Positions 17,914-27,185 of a stretch of 64,000 nucleotides of DNA are shown here, in pieces. A model generated the notes under the pieces. That model did no database searches and had not been told where the DNA came from. It was given only the letters and a program-made list of their open reading frames with translations. The DNA is from a bacterium (GTDB lineage Bacteria; Arandabacterota; Arandabacteria; Arandabacterales; Arandabacteraceae), in NCBI GenBank assembly GCA_029933125.1, contig JAOZOU010000004.1, positions 186,001-250,000 of the forward strand, written 5' to 3'. A program made the translations under genes and the position numbers. Positions within the stretch are counted from its first letter, which is position 1; every line of letters begins with the position of its first letter.

Positions 17914-20616
17914 ATGTCTGCCTTGATTAGGATCAGCTTTGTACTTGCCCTTGTTTTGCTTTTTGCAGTCACCTCTGTGTTTGGCCAGGAGGTCGGAAGG
18001 ATTGAAGGAACTGTGGTGGCTGCTAAGGATGGGAAACCCTTAGCCTATGCTAATGTGCTTCTTGTTGGTACGGGCATGGGGACATTTGCTAAGCAAAACG
18101 GAACTTTTACGCTTGAGAATGTTCCTGCAGGAACGTATACCGTCAAGGTCATGATGATGGGTTACGCTGCTCAGACAAGGGAGAACGTTGTTGTCAAGCC
18201 AGGGGAGACCACGCGGCTTAGATTTGAGCTCAAAGAGACTGTTGTGATGGAAGTGCCTGTTGTTGAAGTGGAAGCTGAAAGACCGATGGTTGATACCGAG
18301 CGAACCCAAACGAAGCGAACCATCGATACCAAGGAAGTCGCTGTGCGCTCGATCAATACAGTTGAGGATGCTATTGCAACCCAGGCTGGAGTCGTTCTTG
18401 AACAGGGCGAGATCCATATTCGAGGTGGAAGATCTGGTGAAGTCAAGCAGTTTGTCGACGGTATTCAGATCAGTGATCCTTTCGTCGGCGCCAACTCGAT
18501 GGAGCTCAGCCTTGCATCGCTTTCAGAGATAGAAGTTCTTTCGGGTGGCTTTGATGCTGAATATGGCAATGTCCAGTCCGGTGTTATCAATCTCAAGACG
18601 AGAGAGGGTGGAACGAGATATTCGGGTCTTGTTAAGTATATGACTGATGACTATGGAGCACCTGATAAGACCTATTTCAACTACGATGATTTAGCAATCG
18701 GCTTTGGGGGACCTCTGATTACAACCAATCTGAGATTTTTTGCCTCTGGCGAGGTTATGTTTACTGACACCTACCTTAAGACTCTTGAACCCAGGCAGCA
18801 AAAGGAGCTTTGGGGATTCATCAAGTTCCGTGAACGTCAGAGCAATAGCTACTCAGGTCAATGCAAGGTTACCTACTTCTTCACACCGACGAAAAAGCTC
18901 TCCTTGGAGTATCTCACCTCGGGTGAGAAGTTTGATTTTTATCATCATGCATTCAGTCGTGTTGGTTATTGGTCAGAAGCCCACAGACACTGGTGGTTTG
19001 AACCGCTTGATTCAACCTATAGCCTTTACATAGCACCTGCCCACACACCTGATATTACAAATGAACATAACAGTGTTAAGCTTGTCTGGAGACACACAAT
19101 AAGCCCATCCGCATTTTACACGATGCGCCTCGGAAGATACGTCGCACTTCATAAAGAGGTTGTCCTTGGCAAGAAACCCTATGAATATGTGACCCCGAAC
19201 TTCAACGATCGAGTTGATCCCGAAAACCGCTACTATGTTGTGCAGGGCGATTATCCAATCTGGCAGCGCTATCATACGACGATGTACACAGGCAAAGGCG
19301 ATATGACCATTACCAAGGGTACGACTCATCAGATAAAGTTTGGTGCAGAGTCACACGCCTATCGCCTCGAGATGATGGATTTGCGTTATCCCTCCCTCGA
19401 TAACCCCCTTGGTGTATTCACTGATATATACAAGTTCCATTGCTGGGACCTGTCAGCCTTCATTCAGGATCGCATAAGGTTTGAGGGTATGAACTTGAGG
19501 GTGGGCCTAAGATTTGACCTTTTCGACCCTGGTAAGGATGCTGTCGAAGCCTATAATAGATTCGTGGTATCGACAGGTTTTAAGCCCAAGCCAGCCTCCT
19601 TCTTCAAGCGAATTGAGTGGCAGATAAGTCCGCGCTTTGGGGTTTCCTATCCTATTTCAGAAAGAGACGCCCTTTACTTCAATTATGGGAGATTCTACCA
19701 GATTCCAAGGCTCGAGGTTCTTTACCAGTTCCTGGGTCGAACCGAGCAGGGACTGCTTCCTTTCGGTAATCCCCTCATGGATGCTGAGACAACAATAATG
19801 TATGAAGTTGGCATTCAACATCAATTCACTCCAACGATTGTTGGTGATATTGCCCTGTTCTATAAGGACATCTTTGGACTTACGGGCACTGAGGCAGCCG
19901 ATCTAACTGAGGATTCTGACTTTATTCAGACCTATGGTCCGACCGCCACACCTGTTGTCTTTGTCAACCTTGACTATGGATCGGTGAGAGGCATTGAATT
20001 CAAACTCAGCAAACGTTTCAGCCATCATTTCCAGGGCAGTCTAACTTATACTTTTTCCAAGGCTACTGGCTCGAGCTCTAACGAGCTCCAGGGTGCCAAT
20101 GTTGTGAGTGGGGCAATGGATCGAGCTCCGATAACTGAGCTGCCCCTTGATTGGGATAGAAATCATGTCATATCTGCAAATCTATATATAAGTGAGCCCG
20201 GGCTTTGGGGTTGCAACATTGACTGGAGCTATTCGTCAGGAGCACCCTATACGCCAATGTTGCCGAGGGAGCGTGAGGTCAGGGCTTCATTGATAAATTC
20301 AAGGCGGCTTCCTTCACGGAGCACGGTCAATGTGAAGGCCGACAAGCGTTACAAGATTGCTGGCCAGGAAGTTTCCCTCTTCCTCGAAGGCAGAAACATA
20401 CTGAACCGCAAGAACATCGCTACGCTTGATCCAGGAGATTGGCCGGGTGGGGATGGCAACTACGCCGCGTATTATACAAGGGAGGGTAGGTTTGGTGGAG
20501 CTTATGACTTGGGTGAGCTGCTCGGGCTTACGGAGGTGATTTACATTCCTTTGAACGATCCACGAGTCTACTCGCCGCCTCGCAACTTCAGGGTTGGCAT
20601 ATCATTCGACTGGTAA
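17914..20616 (+). CDS. TonB-dependent outer-membrane receptor with carboxypeptidase-like N-terminal domain (copy 1)
   Basis: 900 aa. Signal peptide about 1-24 (LALVLLFAVTSVFGQ). Then a carboxypeptidase-regulatory-like beta domain (about 28-110, with GKPLAYANVLLVGTGMGTF and NVPAGTYTVKV). Next the plug (about 125-240, with IHIRGGRSGEVKQFVDGIQI and GFDAEYGNVQSGVINLKTREGG). Finally a long beta-barrel ending in Trp (VGISFDW), as outer-membrane proteins usually end in an aromatic residue. It resembles SusC/OmpA-like receptors that import a ligand using TonB energy; no SusD partner is present. Instead it is followed by a secreted protein and a PorV-like barrel, an arrangement repeated at 37686-43196. 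ATG 17914 has GGAGGGG upstream. Substrate unknown. Confidence 0.9.
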   Translation: MSALIRISFVLALVLLFAVTSVFGQEVGRIEGTVVAAKDGKPLAYANVLLVGTGMGTFAKQNGTFTLENVPAGTYTVKVMMMGYAAQTRENVVVKPGETTRLRFELKETVVMEVPVVEVEAERPMVDTERTQTKRTIDTKEVAVRSINTVEDAIATQAGVVLEQGEIHIRGGRSGEVKQFVDGIQISDPFVGANSMELSLASLSEIEVLSGGFDAEYGNVQSGVINLKTREGGTRYSGLVKYMTDDYGAPDKTYFNYDDLAIGFGGPLITTNLRFFASGEVMFTDTYLKTLEPRQQKELWGFIKFRERQSNSYSGQCKVTYFFTPTKKLSLEYLTSGEKFDFYHHAFSRVGYWSEAHRHWWFEPLDSTYSLYIAPAHTPDITNEHNSVKLVWRHTISPSAFYTMRLGRYVALHKEVVLGKKPYEYVTPNFNDRVDPENRYYVVQGDYPIWQRYHTTMYTGKGDMTITKGTTHQIKFGAESHAYRLEMMDLRYPSLDNPLGVFTDIYKFHCWDLSAFIQDRIRFEGMNLRVGLRFDLFDPGKDAVEAYNRFVVSTGFKPKPASFFKRIEWQISPRFGVSYPISERDALYFNYGRFYQIPRLEVLYQFLGRTEQGLLPFGNPLMDAETTIMYEVGIQHQFTPTIVGDIALFYKDIFGLTGTEAADLTEDSDFIQTYGPTATPVVFVNLDYGSVRGIEFKLSKRFSHHFQGSLTYTFSKATGSSSNELQGANVVSGAMDRAPITELPLDWDRNHVISANLYISEPGLWGCNIDWSYSSGAPYTPMLPREREVRASLINSRRLPSRSTVNVKADKRYKIAGQEVSLFLEGRNILNRKNIATLDPGDWPGGDGNYAAYYTREGRFGGAYDLGELLGLTEVIYIPLNDPRVYSPPRNFRVGISFDW

Positions 20617-20639
20617 AGACCGTTAGGGAGGGTCGAAGA

Positions 20640-22778
20640 ATGGCAAGGGGAAGGTTGTGTTGCTCCGCAGCACTTATTGGCATTGTGGTCGTCCTGATTT
20701 TTGGGACTCTTTTGGAAGGTGAGACCTCAGCACATAACGAAGATTTCGGATTTCCACAGGTCTATCCTGATCCCTCTGACCGTGTAGTGAAGTTCTTAGG
20801 CAAGTATCATAATCTCAACAATCTTTTGCTACATGTCTCCAACATGGGTTTCTTTGGTGATTGGAACTCCGATCCGACTTCGCCATCGGCTGAATGGCCG
20901 GCCGGAAGCGGTATAGAGTATCTCTTTGCTGCAGGGCTTTGGGTTGGTGGAGTCGTCTATGACGAGTTCAACCGACCCGATACACTGGTAAGTGCTGCGG
21001 TTTATCAGCTCGAGTACTATCCCAAACCCGATGCCCGTGACGTGATCTACAAGACTGCTGAGAATGAACCGGGGGGCAGTAGAATTGGGGATGGTGCCGA
21101 CGATGACGACGACAATCTGGTTGATGAAGATTGGCTTGACGGCTATGACAATGACGGAGATGGATTCATTGATGAGGATTTTGCGGCAATCTCACAGCAG
21201 ATGTACACGTGTACATTTTATGACACGACCACACTGATGAATGCCAACAGAACCGAGGATTTCCACAAGCCGCTCAATTTACGTGTTAGACAGGAAAGTT
21301 ATGCCTGGGGAGGTGAGGCTGCTAAGGATTTCATAGGCGTCGAATACAAGGTCACAAACATTGGGGACTCGACGATTTATCAGGCATATGTGGCTTTCAT
21401 GGTGGATGCCGACATAGGACCCGTTCGCCAGGTTCCGACCTCTTACACAGATGACATGGCCGCCTTCATTGATACGACCGTCAAAAAATTTGAACTTAAT
21501 CTCGATACTGGCAAGATAGAACCGAATGACTATGATCTAACTATTGGTTACATGTACGACTATCCAGGGGGAGACGATGGTGATGTTCCAGGCTATATAG
21601 GCGTCATGTTTCTTGGTCACACGGTTGATGAAACAGGTAGGCTTGCGCCTCAGCGCGTTGAGATTCACATGTTCAGAAGCTGGTCAAGTGGTGAAGAGGA
21701 TCCTCAGGATGACAAGGAACGCTACCGTTACATGCGGGGTAATTCCGATTTTGAGCAAACGATCGATCCGCCGACCACAAAGCCTCAAGATTACCGATTC
21801 CTTGTTTCAGCTGGTCCCTTTGCGAGGATTCCGCCAGGAAGCACTCTTGTCTTCCAAGTCGCCTTCGTGTGCGGCCATCCTTTTGATGACTTTATCGACA
21901 ATGCTGCGTATGCTCAGAAGATCTACAATGGACGGGTGATTGACGACATACTATACCACTGGGTCGGGTCCAGTCCGCCTCCGCCGCCGAATCAGATGGT
22001 TATACCTAGTGATGGGAAGGTGATCATTGAATGGGATGACTACTCCGAGAGGGTACCCGATCCTCTTGAAGGGTGCTTTGACTTTGCTGGCTACCGAATC
22101 TGGCGAGCAGATGGGTGGAGGCATGAAAGTGAGGTGCCTACGGAGAATCAGTGGAAGCTTATAGCCCACTATGACCTGGACGATCTGCCGGCAATCGATA
22201 CAGGCCTCGAGGGAGTTGGCAAGTATCGCTATATAGATTCCGTGGGTGTCCATAACGGGCTCCCCTATTGGTATGCTGTCACCGCCTTTGATGATGGTCG
22301 GGCATTCAGGTTCGTCGTTGATCCGGAGACAGATAGGATGGATTCGATACCGTTCTATGGGAGCTATGCCCAGGCACAGAAACTCGTATACCCAAGAGCT
22401 GAACCTGCTAGAAGAATGGGAAAAGTCCGAATTGTACCCAATCCCTATCCATGGAATCCGAGCAATCCCACGATCCCAGACGACCTCAGGGAGTCACATC
22501 GGGCAATTGGCGACATGGTTGAGTACGAAGGTGATCCCTCAGGGCGAAGGGTGACTTTCGTTGGCCTGCCTCGCAAGTCGATGGTGAGAGTGTATACCTT
22601 GGCTGGCGACCTTGTCTGGAGCAAGTATTTTGAGGGGCCGAATGATCCGATTACAGGTGCACCACCTCAGTGGAATCTGGTATCAAGAAACAACCAGGAG
22701 ATTGTTAGCGGAATCTACATTGTCCATGTAGAATCACCTTACGGGTCTGAAATAACAAAGTTCGTTGTCGTCAGATAG
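20640..22778 (+). CDS. Secreted protein with Asp-rich calcium-type loops and FlgD-like C-terminal domain (triplet 1)
   Basis: 712 aa with an N-terminal signal sequence (about 1-30). Residues about 151-181 are very Asp-rich, with DNDGDGFIDED-type loops like thrombospondin type 3 or EF-hand calcium sites. The middle contains a fibronectin-like segment (FAGYRIWRADGW, YWYAVTAFDDGRAF). The C-terminus (VRIVPNPYPWNPSNP, then MVRVYTLAGDLVW, GIYIVHVES and FVVVR at the very end) resembles FlgD Ig-like or type IX secretion sorting domains. It lies between a TonB-dependent receptor and a PorV-like protein, so surface display or export through that pair is a reasonable guess. ATG 20640 follows GGGAGGGTCG. 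Confidence 0.75.
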   Translation: MARGRLCCSAALIGIVVVLIFGTLLEGETSAHNEDFGFPQVYPDPSDRVVKFLGKYHNLNNLLLHVSNMGFFGDWNSDPTSPSAEWPAGSGIEYLFAAGLWVGGVVYDEFNRPDTLVSAAVYQLEYYPKPDARDVIYKTAENEPGGSRIGDGADDDDDNLVDEDWLDGYDNDGDGFIDEDFAAISQQMYTCTFYDTTTLMNANRTEDFHKPLNLRVRQESYAWGGEAAKDFIGVEYKVTNIGDSTIYQAYVAFMVDADIGPVRQVPTSYTDDMAAFIDTTVKKFELNLDTGKIEPNDYDLTIGYMYDYPGGDDGDVPGYIGVMFLGHTVDETGRLAPQRVEIHMFRSWSSGEEDPQDDKERYRYMRGNSDFEQTIDPPTTKPQDYRFLVSAGPFARIPPGSTLVFQVAFVCGHPFDDFIDNAAYAQKIYNGRVIDDILYHWVGSSPPPPPNQMVIPSDGKVIIEWDDYSERVPDPLEGCFDFAGYRIWRADGWRHESEVPTENQWKLIAHYDLDDLPAIDTGLEGVGKYRYIDSVGVHNGLPYWYAVTAFDDGRAFRFVVDPETDRMDSIPFYGSYAQAQKLVYPRAEPARRMGKVRIVPNPYPWNPSNPTIPDDLRESHRAIGDMVEYEGDPSGRRVTFVGLPRKSMVRVYTLAGDLVWSKYFEGPNDPITGAPPQWNLVSRNNQEIVSGIYIVHVESPYGSEITKFVVVR

Positions 22779-22804
22779 GATAATTGAGGAAGGAGGATTT
22801 CGAG

Positions 22805-23782
22805 TTGAAAACTAAGATTGGATTAGCGCTTGCATTGATCCTGCTTGTTTCAAGCCTTGTCTGGTCGGCTGAGATCTTTGAGAAGGTTGGTACGGTTGGT
22901 GCCCAATTTCTCAAGATTGGGGTTGGTGCTCGTGGCGTTGGAATGGGTGAGGCATTTGTTGCCATGGATGGCGATGCCACGTGCACGTACTGGAATCCAG
23001 CTGGCATAGCAAATATTGAAGGAAGTCAGTTTTCTCTGAGCCATGCTTCATGGCCTGCGGAGATGAGTCATGAGTTCGCTGCCTATGTTTTCTCCTACAA
23101 GTTTATACCAGGAGTGCTCGGGCTGAGTGCGGTGGTTCTCCAGATGGATCCAATGCCTGAGACGACAGAATATCGTCAGCAAGGCACTGGTTATTCCTTC
23201 GATGCCGGTAGTATGGCCTTTGGTCTGACGTATGCAAGGATGCTAACTGACCGTTTCTCTTTTGGTGCAACTTTGAAGTGGATACACGAAGGGTTGGCGG
23301 ACTTCAGTGGCGAGACTTTTGCAGTTGATCTTGGGAGCATCTACAACACAGGCTTCAGGGACATAAAAATCGGCATGGCATTCGTAAACATGGGATCAGG
23401 CTATACTTTCTTCGAGGGAGGCAAGGAAAGTCCGATGCCTGTGATGTTTAAGGTAGGTGGATCAATGCCTCTGTTGAACACCAGTGACCATAGGTTGATT
23501 GGGGCCGTGGAATTCAATCATCCACCGGATGGTGCCGAGCGGGTGAATGCTGGTGCTGAATACGTATTCCAGCGTTTTGGGCCTAACTTTGAAATAGCCT
23601 TGAGAGGTGGCTATCGCTTCAACCGTGATGAAGAGGGTATTACAGCAGGTTTTGGCATAAAGTTCCCATTTGTCAGAATTGGCCTTGTCAACAAGCCCTC
23701 GATATGGAGAGTTGACTATTGCTATTCTGACATGGGCTTGCTCGAGAGCTCCCATAAGATCTCTCTGAGCGCTTCGTATTAA
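22805..23782 (+). CDS. PorV/PorQ-family outer-membrane beta-barrel (triplet 1)
   Basis: 325 aa from TTG 22805, preferred because GGAGG at 22792-22796 is 8 bases upstream; TTG 22784 would place extra charged residues before the signal peptide. Signal peptide about 1-22 (KIGLALALILLVSSLVWSA). The next part is the PorV/PorQ/UPF0164 signature: GAQFLKIGVGARGVGMGEAF then TYWNPAGIANI, with FadL-like barrel strands to the end. In type IX secretion PorV receives cargo bearing C-terminal sorting domains. Here it directly follows a protein with a similar C-terminal domain. The next gene starts one base after its stop. Confidence 0.88.
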   Translation: MKTKIGLALALILLVSSLVWSAEIFEKVGTVGAQFLKIGVGARGVGMGEAFVAMDGDATCTYWNPAGIANIEGSQFSLSHASWPAEMSHEFAAYVFSYKFIPGVLGLSAVVLQMDPMPETTEYRQQGTGYSFDAGSMAFGLTYARMLTDRFSFGATLKWIHEGLADFSGETFAVDLGSIYNTGFRDIKIGMAFVNMGSGYTFFEGGKESPMPVMFKVGGSMPLLNTSDHRLIGAVEFNHPPDGAERVNAGAEYVFQRFGPNFEIALRGGYRFNRDEEGITAGFGIKFPFVRIGLVNKPSIWRVDYCYSDMGLLESSHKISLSASY

Positions 23783-23783
23783 A

Positions 23784-25352
23784 ATGCGGTACTCGAGGCA
23801 AACTCAAGGGGTAGCAAGTGGTTTGCTACCCCTGATTGCTATTCCTCTCTTCCTGCCGTTGTCCGCCCTGTATGCCCAGACATGGGCTGAGTATGGTGAC
23901 GTGCCAGTAAGCAGTAGCGGTGATCTCACCTTCTATGCCGATATTGCTAGCTACTATGATGGGGCAGAGAATCTCGAAGAAATCTACTTTCTGATAGCGA
24001 ATGATCAGGTAAAATTTCTCGAAGATGCACATGGATACAAAGGGAGGCTCAGACTTTCAGTTGACCTACTCAATGACGACGGTAGTGTTGCTGGAAAGGC
24101 TGAAAATGAAGTCACGGTTTATGCTTCGAGCTCGGAGGAAGCTCTCGACCGCAGCGTAGTCCAGGTTCTTCAAACACAGATTCATGTTCCGCCCGGTCGT
24201 TACGTTGCGAAGATGGAGATTGAAGATCTCAATGCTGTGAAAAAAGCCCTTATTCCATACATTCTTAAGCGACATAAGAAGGGTAGGGTTGAAGTCCTGA
24301 TAGACTCACCCGATTTCAAAGCCAAGGGAATCGCACTAAGCGACATAGAGTTTGCAAGGGGACTTCGTAGGACTAGCAAGGGGCAGTTCCAGAAATCGGG
24401 ATTAGAGATCATTCCAAACCCTCCTCGGCGCTATGGGCTCTTGCTTCCAGAGCTCGCCATCTACTTCGAGGTTTATGATTTTGATCAGGAGGTTTCCGAT
24501 TCGGTCACCGCAACCTACAGGATAGTGAATAGGACAGGTGCAGAGATATATAAGCAGCAGAAGCTTTTGCGGGTAAGAGGAGAGCGCACACCGAGTACCG
24601 CTCTGTTTGATATTACATCCTTGAGTGCGGGTAGCTATCTTCTCGTTGTCAGCCTTGATCTTGCAGGGAGAAGCGTCAGCAGTCAGCGGAAGTTTGACGT
24701 GGCCTGGTCACCGCTGTCCTGGGGAAGGTACGAAACTGAGATGATAGGAGACGTGGAATACATCCTCACAGAGAAAGAGATGGAGGAGTTTGAATCACTC
24801 TCCCCTGGGGGGAGGGAAAGATATCTCGAGGAGTTCTGGCGCAGGCTTGACCCCACACCTGGTACTGCTGAGAATGAGGCGAGAACGGAGCATTATCGAA
24901 GAGTCGTCTATGCCGACAAACACTTTGGGACGAGCACCAAGCGTGGAGCCCTCTCCGATAGAGGGAGGCTCTACATTAAGTACGGTCCACCCGATGATAT
25001 CCAGAGTTTCTATTCTGACATGGATTTTGTTAAAGGCAGACGCCACATCGAAGGTGCTGAGTCGCCAGTACCGACCGATCCCTTCACTCGCGTGGGAATA
25101 AAGGCTGGTTCGGGTGAGCCTGGTGGATGGCAACAGGCCGGCTCATCTGCAGATGTCCATGGAGATCAAATTGGTGGCATGACAGTTCATGGCAAAGCGT
25201 ATGAGATATGGACATATGAAGGCGCTGGCAAGCCGATTCGGCGTCTTTCAAAGCGGATTGCTAAGAGTCCTGTGATGCAATTTATCCTGGTTGATGAGAA
25301 AGGAATAGGCGATTACAGGCTTGTCTATAGCACCGAGCAACAGGAATACTAA
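23784..25352 (+). CDS. GWxTD-domain-type secreted protein with degenerate motif
   Basis: 522 aa, ATG 23784, one base after the PorV-like stop. Signal peptide about 1-32 ending near ALYAQ. Residues about 35-310 are beta-rich. The C-terminal region carries the GWxTD-domain layout: LEEFWRRLDPTPGTAENEA, then HFGTSTKRGALSDRGRLYIK and YGPPDDI, and a final YEIWTYEGAG...GDYRLV. The namesake Gly-Trp-x-Thr-Asp is replaced by Gly-Ala-Leu-Ser-Asp, although the following DRGRxYIxYGxPD is kept. GWxTD proteins are uncharacterised and common in FCB-group genomes. A second, canonical one is at 33508. Confidence 0.85.
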   Translation: MRYSRQTQGVASGLLPLIAIPLFLPLSALYAQTWAEYGDVPVSSSGDLTFYADIASYYDGAENLEEIYFLIANDQVKFLEDAHGYKGRLRLSVDLLNDDGSVAGKAENEVTVYASSSEEALDRSVVQVLQTQIHVPPGRYVAKMEIEDLNAVKKALIPYILKRHKKGRVEVLIDSPDFKAKGIALSDIEFARGLRRTSKGQFQKSGLEIIPNPPRRYGLLLPELAIYFEVYDFDQEVSDSVTATYRIVNRTGAEIYKQQKLLRVRGERTPSTALFDITSLSAGSYLLVVSLDLAGRSVSSQRKFDVAWSPLSWGRYETEMIGDVEYILTEKEMEEFESLSPGGRERYLEEFWRRLDPTPGTAENEARTEHYRRVVYADKHFGTSTKRGALSDRGRLYIKYGPPDDIQSFYSDMDFVKGRRHIEGAESPVPTDPFTRVGIKAGSGEPGGWQQAGSSADVHGDQIGGMTVHGKAYEIWTYEGAGKPIRRLSKRIAKSPVMQFILVDEKGIGDYRLVYSTEQQEY

Positions 25353-25359
25353 AAAAGGG

Positions 25360-25388
25360 TTGACAAGGTTGGGTGGGGATATTATGGT
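25360..25388 (+). promoter_or_regulatory. Sigma70-type promoter for exbB-exbD-exbD-tonB
   Basis: TTGACA at 25360-25365 and TATGGT at 25383-25388 with a 17-base spacer, in the 141-base gap before exbB. Transcription would begin near 25395, giving a leader of about 100 bases that opens with the inverted repeat at 25394-25419. Confidence 0.65.
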
Positions 25389-25393
25389 TTATG

Positions 25394-25419
25394 CGATCAA
25401 TCACATGGTCGTTTGATCG
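25394..25419 (+). promoter_or_regulatory. Inverted repeat at the predicted transcription start of the exbB operon
   Basis: CGATCAA (25394-25400) and TTGATCG (25413-25419) are perfect 7-base inverted copies with a 12-base gap, followed shortly by CGATCG near 25430. It could be an operator dyad for a repressor of the TonB system or a 5'-end mRNA hairpin. Its position just after the -10 element favours regulation, but the arm length is modest. Confidence 0.4.
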
Positions 25420-25493
25420 GGTGCTTACCGATCGACGGCCTATTAATGTGGTTAGGACAGACTAGGGATAACTTCCACAAGGAGAAGGGTAGA

Positions 25494-26327
25494 ATGAATC
25501 GCATGAGGCTCTGGCTCTTTTTGCTCACAGTTGCTGCAGGTCTTGTTTTTGCTTTGGCTTGTCATGCTCAGGAGCAGGCTACAACCGAGCAGGCAGCCAC
25601 TGATACCTCCATTGCGGCGATGTTGAAATCCCTCGAGGCACCCCCAGAAGAAGCTCAAGCTGCTGAAGAGGGATTCGTAGCCAGGATACGCAAGAGCGGA
25701 CTGGTGACCCTTTTCTTAAAAGGTGGAATCTTCATGTATTTCCTCTTGGGCACATCCATTGTTGGTGTGGCTGTTATCATAGAGCGTGCGATTACACTGA
25801 GTCGCGCTAGGACTGACGTGCGGAAGCTGATGAAGCGAGTGCTTGATGCCCTTCATTCAAAGGGAGTTGAGGCAGCTGCCCACGAGTGTGAGAGAACCCG
25901 GGGACCGATTGCGGCGATCCTTCATGCTGGTCTTAAGCGTGCAGAGCGAGGAACGGAGGCTGTTGAGCGAGCAATTGAGACTGCCGGTACGATTGAAACC
26001 TCTTTCCTCGAACGGGGTCTTATCTGGTTGGCAACAGTTGCAACGATTGCCCCACTCTTAGGCTTCCTCGGAACAGTTTCAGGAATGATTCGAGCCTTCA
26101 ACGCGATTGCTGAGGCTGAACAGGTCAATGCCAAGCTTGTTGCATCGGGTATCTCAGAGGCTCTTATCACAACCGCTACTGGGCTTTTGATAGCTATTCC
26201 TGTTCAAGCATTTCATAATTTCTTTGTTTCTCAGATAGATCGTTTTATAATAGAGATGGAGGAGTCAACAGCAGATCTAATAGATACGCTGATCATGCTT
26301 GGCGCTGTAAAGGAAACCCAAGACTAA
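25494..26327 (+). CDS. exbB: ExbB/TolQ/MotA-family proton channel subunit
   Basis: 277 aa from ATG 25494, which has AAGGAGAAGGG upstream; the frame opens at 25413 but that start lies in the leader. Inner-membrane channel that, with ExbD, converts proton flow to TonB movement. It has a cleavable-looking N-terminal signal (LWLFLLTVAAGLVFALACHA) and a short acidic outside segment. Three membrane helices follow: FMYFLLGTSIVGVAVIIERA, WLATVATIAPLLGFLGTVSG and ISEALITTATGLLIAIPVQA. The last two carry the conserved TolQ/ExbB channel motifs. The extra signal-peptide extension is seen in some FCB-group ExbB proteins. Confidence 0.93.
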   Translation: MNRMRLWLFLLTVAAGLVFALACHAQEQATTEQAATDTSIAAMLKSLEAPPEEAQAAEEGFVARIRKSGLVTLFLKGGIFMYFLLGTSIVGVAVIIERAITLSRARTDVRKLMKRVLDALHSKGVEAAAHECERTRGPIAAILHAGLKRAERGTEAVERAIETAGTIETSFLERGLIWLATVATIAPLLGFLGTVSGMIRAFNAIAEAEQVNAKLVASGISEALITTATGLLIAIPVQAFHNFFVSQIDRFIIEMEESTADLIDTLIMLGAVKETQD

Positions 26328-26341
26328 AGGGGTGAGCGACA

Positions 26342-26749
26342 GTGAAATTCGGACGAAGAGCCAAGGTTTCGGATGAGATACCAAATGCATCGCTCTCCGA
26401 TATAGCATTCTTACTCCTCATATTCTTCATGGTGAGCACAGTCTTTGCAATTGAGGAAGGGCTTCTGCTTCAGCTGCCAAGCAAAGAAGGTGTTGTTAAG
26501 AAGATTGCTCGTAAGAACATAATGCGCATCTCGATTTATGCTGATGGCAACATAACCGTTGATGATCAGCCAGTTACCTTGGATCAGATAAGGCAAAAAG
26601 TTGAGCAAGCTCAGGTGGAGAATCCTAAGATCGTCTTTGTTGTTGAGACTTCACCCGAAGCCAGATATGGTCAGATGGTGGATGTTCTCGATGAACTTAA
26701 ATTAGCTAAAGCTACAAGGGTTTCACTAAAGCGGCTTGAGGAAAAGTGA
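26342..26749 (+). CDS. exbD: ExbD/TolR-family protein (first of two)
   Basis: 135 aa from GTG 26342. One N-terminal membrane helix (IAFLLLIFFMVSTVFAIEEG) after a short basic tail, with the conserved Asp before it (LSDIAFLLLIFF), which carries protons in ExbD/TolR. The periplasmic domain has the usual fold with VDDQPVTLDQIRQKV. It lies 14 bases after exbB and 9 before a second ExbD. Two different ExbD proteins in one operon are known from other Gram-negative bacteria. Confidence 0.92.
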   Translation: MKFGRRAKVSDEIPNASLSDIAFLLLIFFMVSTVFAIEEGLLLQLPSKEGVVKKIARKNIMRISIYADGNITVDDQPVTLDQIRQKVEQAQVENPKIVFVVETSPEARYGQMVDVLDELKLAKATRVSLKRLEEK

Positions 26750-26758
26750 AGGTAGGCT

Positions 26759-27178
26759 ATGGCTAGGTTTCAGAAGAAGATCCGTGCCGAGAGTAAGATT
26801 CCGACCTCTTCAATGGCGGATATCGCCTTCTTGCTCCTTATCTTCTTTATGGTTACAACAGTTCTTAAGCTTGAGGAAGGACTCCCCATAGCATTGCCGA
26901 AAGCGGAGGCAGCTGAGGATATTCCCCGAGAGAACGTGATTCACATATGGGTTGACCGCACGGGCAAGATCTCGATAAATGACATGATAGTCAAGACCGG
27001 TGCTGTTGAGGGGATCGTTTCTCAGAGATTGAGGTCAAATCCTGGAATAATAGTTGCCTTCTACACGGATGAAAATGCCCCCTATGGAGTAATGGATGAC
27101 ATAATGGAGCAGCTTAAGAGGGCAAGTGCGGTCAGGGTATCCTTTGCATCCAAGAAGGAGAAGCTTCGCTTAAGATAG
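26759..27178 (+). CDS. exbD: ExbD/TolR-family protein (second of two)
   Basis: 139 aa from ATG 26759. Conserved Asp and helix MADIAFLLLIFFMVTTVLKL, followed by a periplasmic domain with NVIHIWVDRTGKISINDMIV and ENAPYGVMDDIMEQLKRA. It is paralogous to the preceding gene but clearly diverged, especially in the outer part. The pair may assemble as a heteromer in the ExbB pore or serve different TonB or receptor partners. Confidence 0.92.
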   Translation: MARFQKKIRAESKIPTSSMADIAFLLLIFFMVTTVLKLEEGLPIALPKAEAAEDIPRENVIHIWVDRTGKISINDMIVKTGAVEGIVSQRLRSNPGIIVAFYTDENAPYGVMDDIMEQLKRASAVRVSFASKKEKLRLR

Positions 27179-27185
27179 GAGATGA

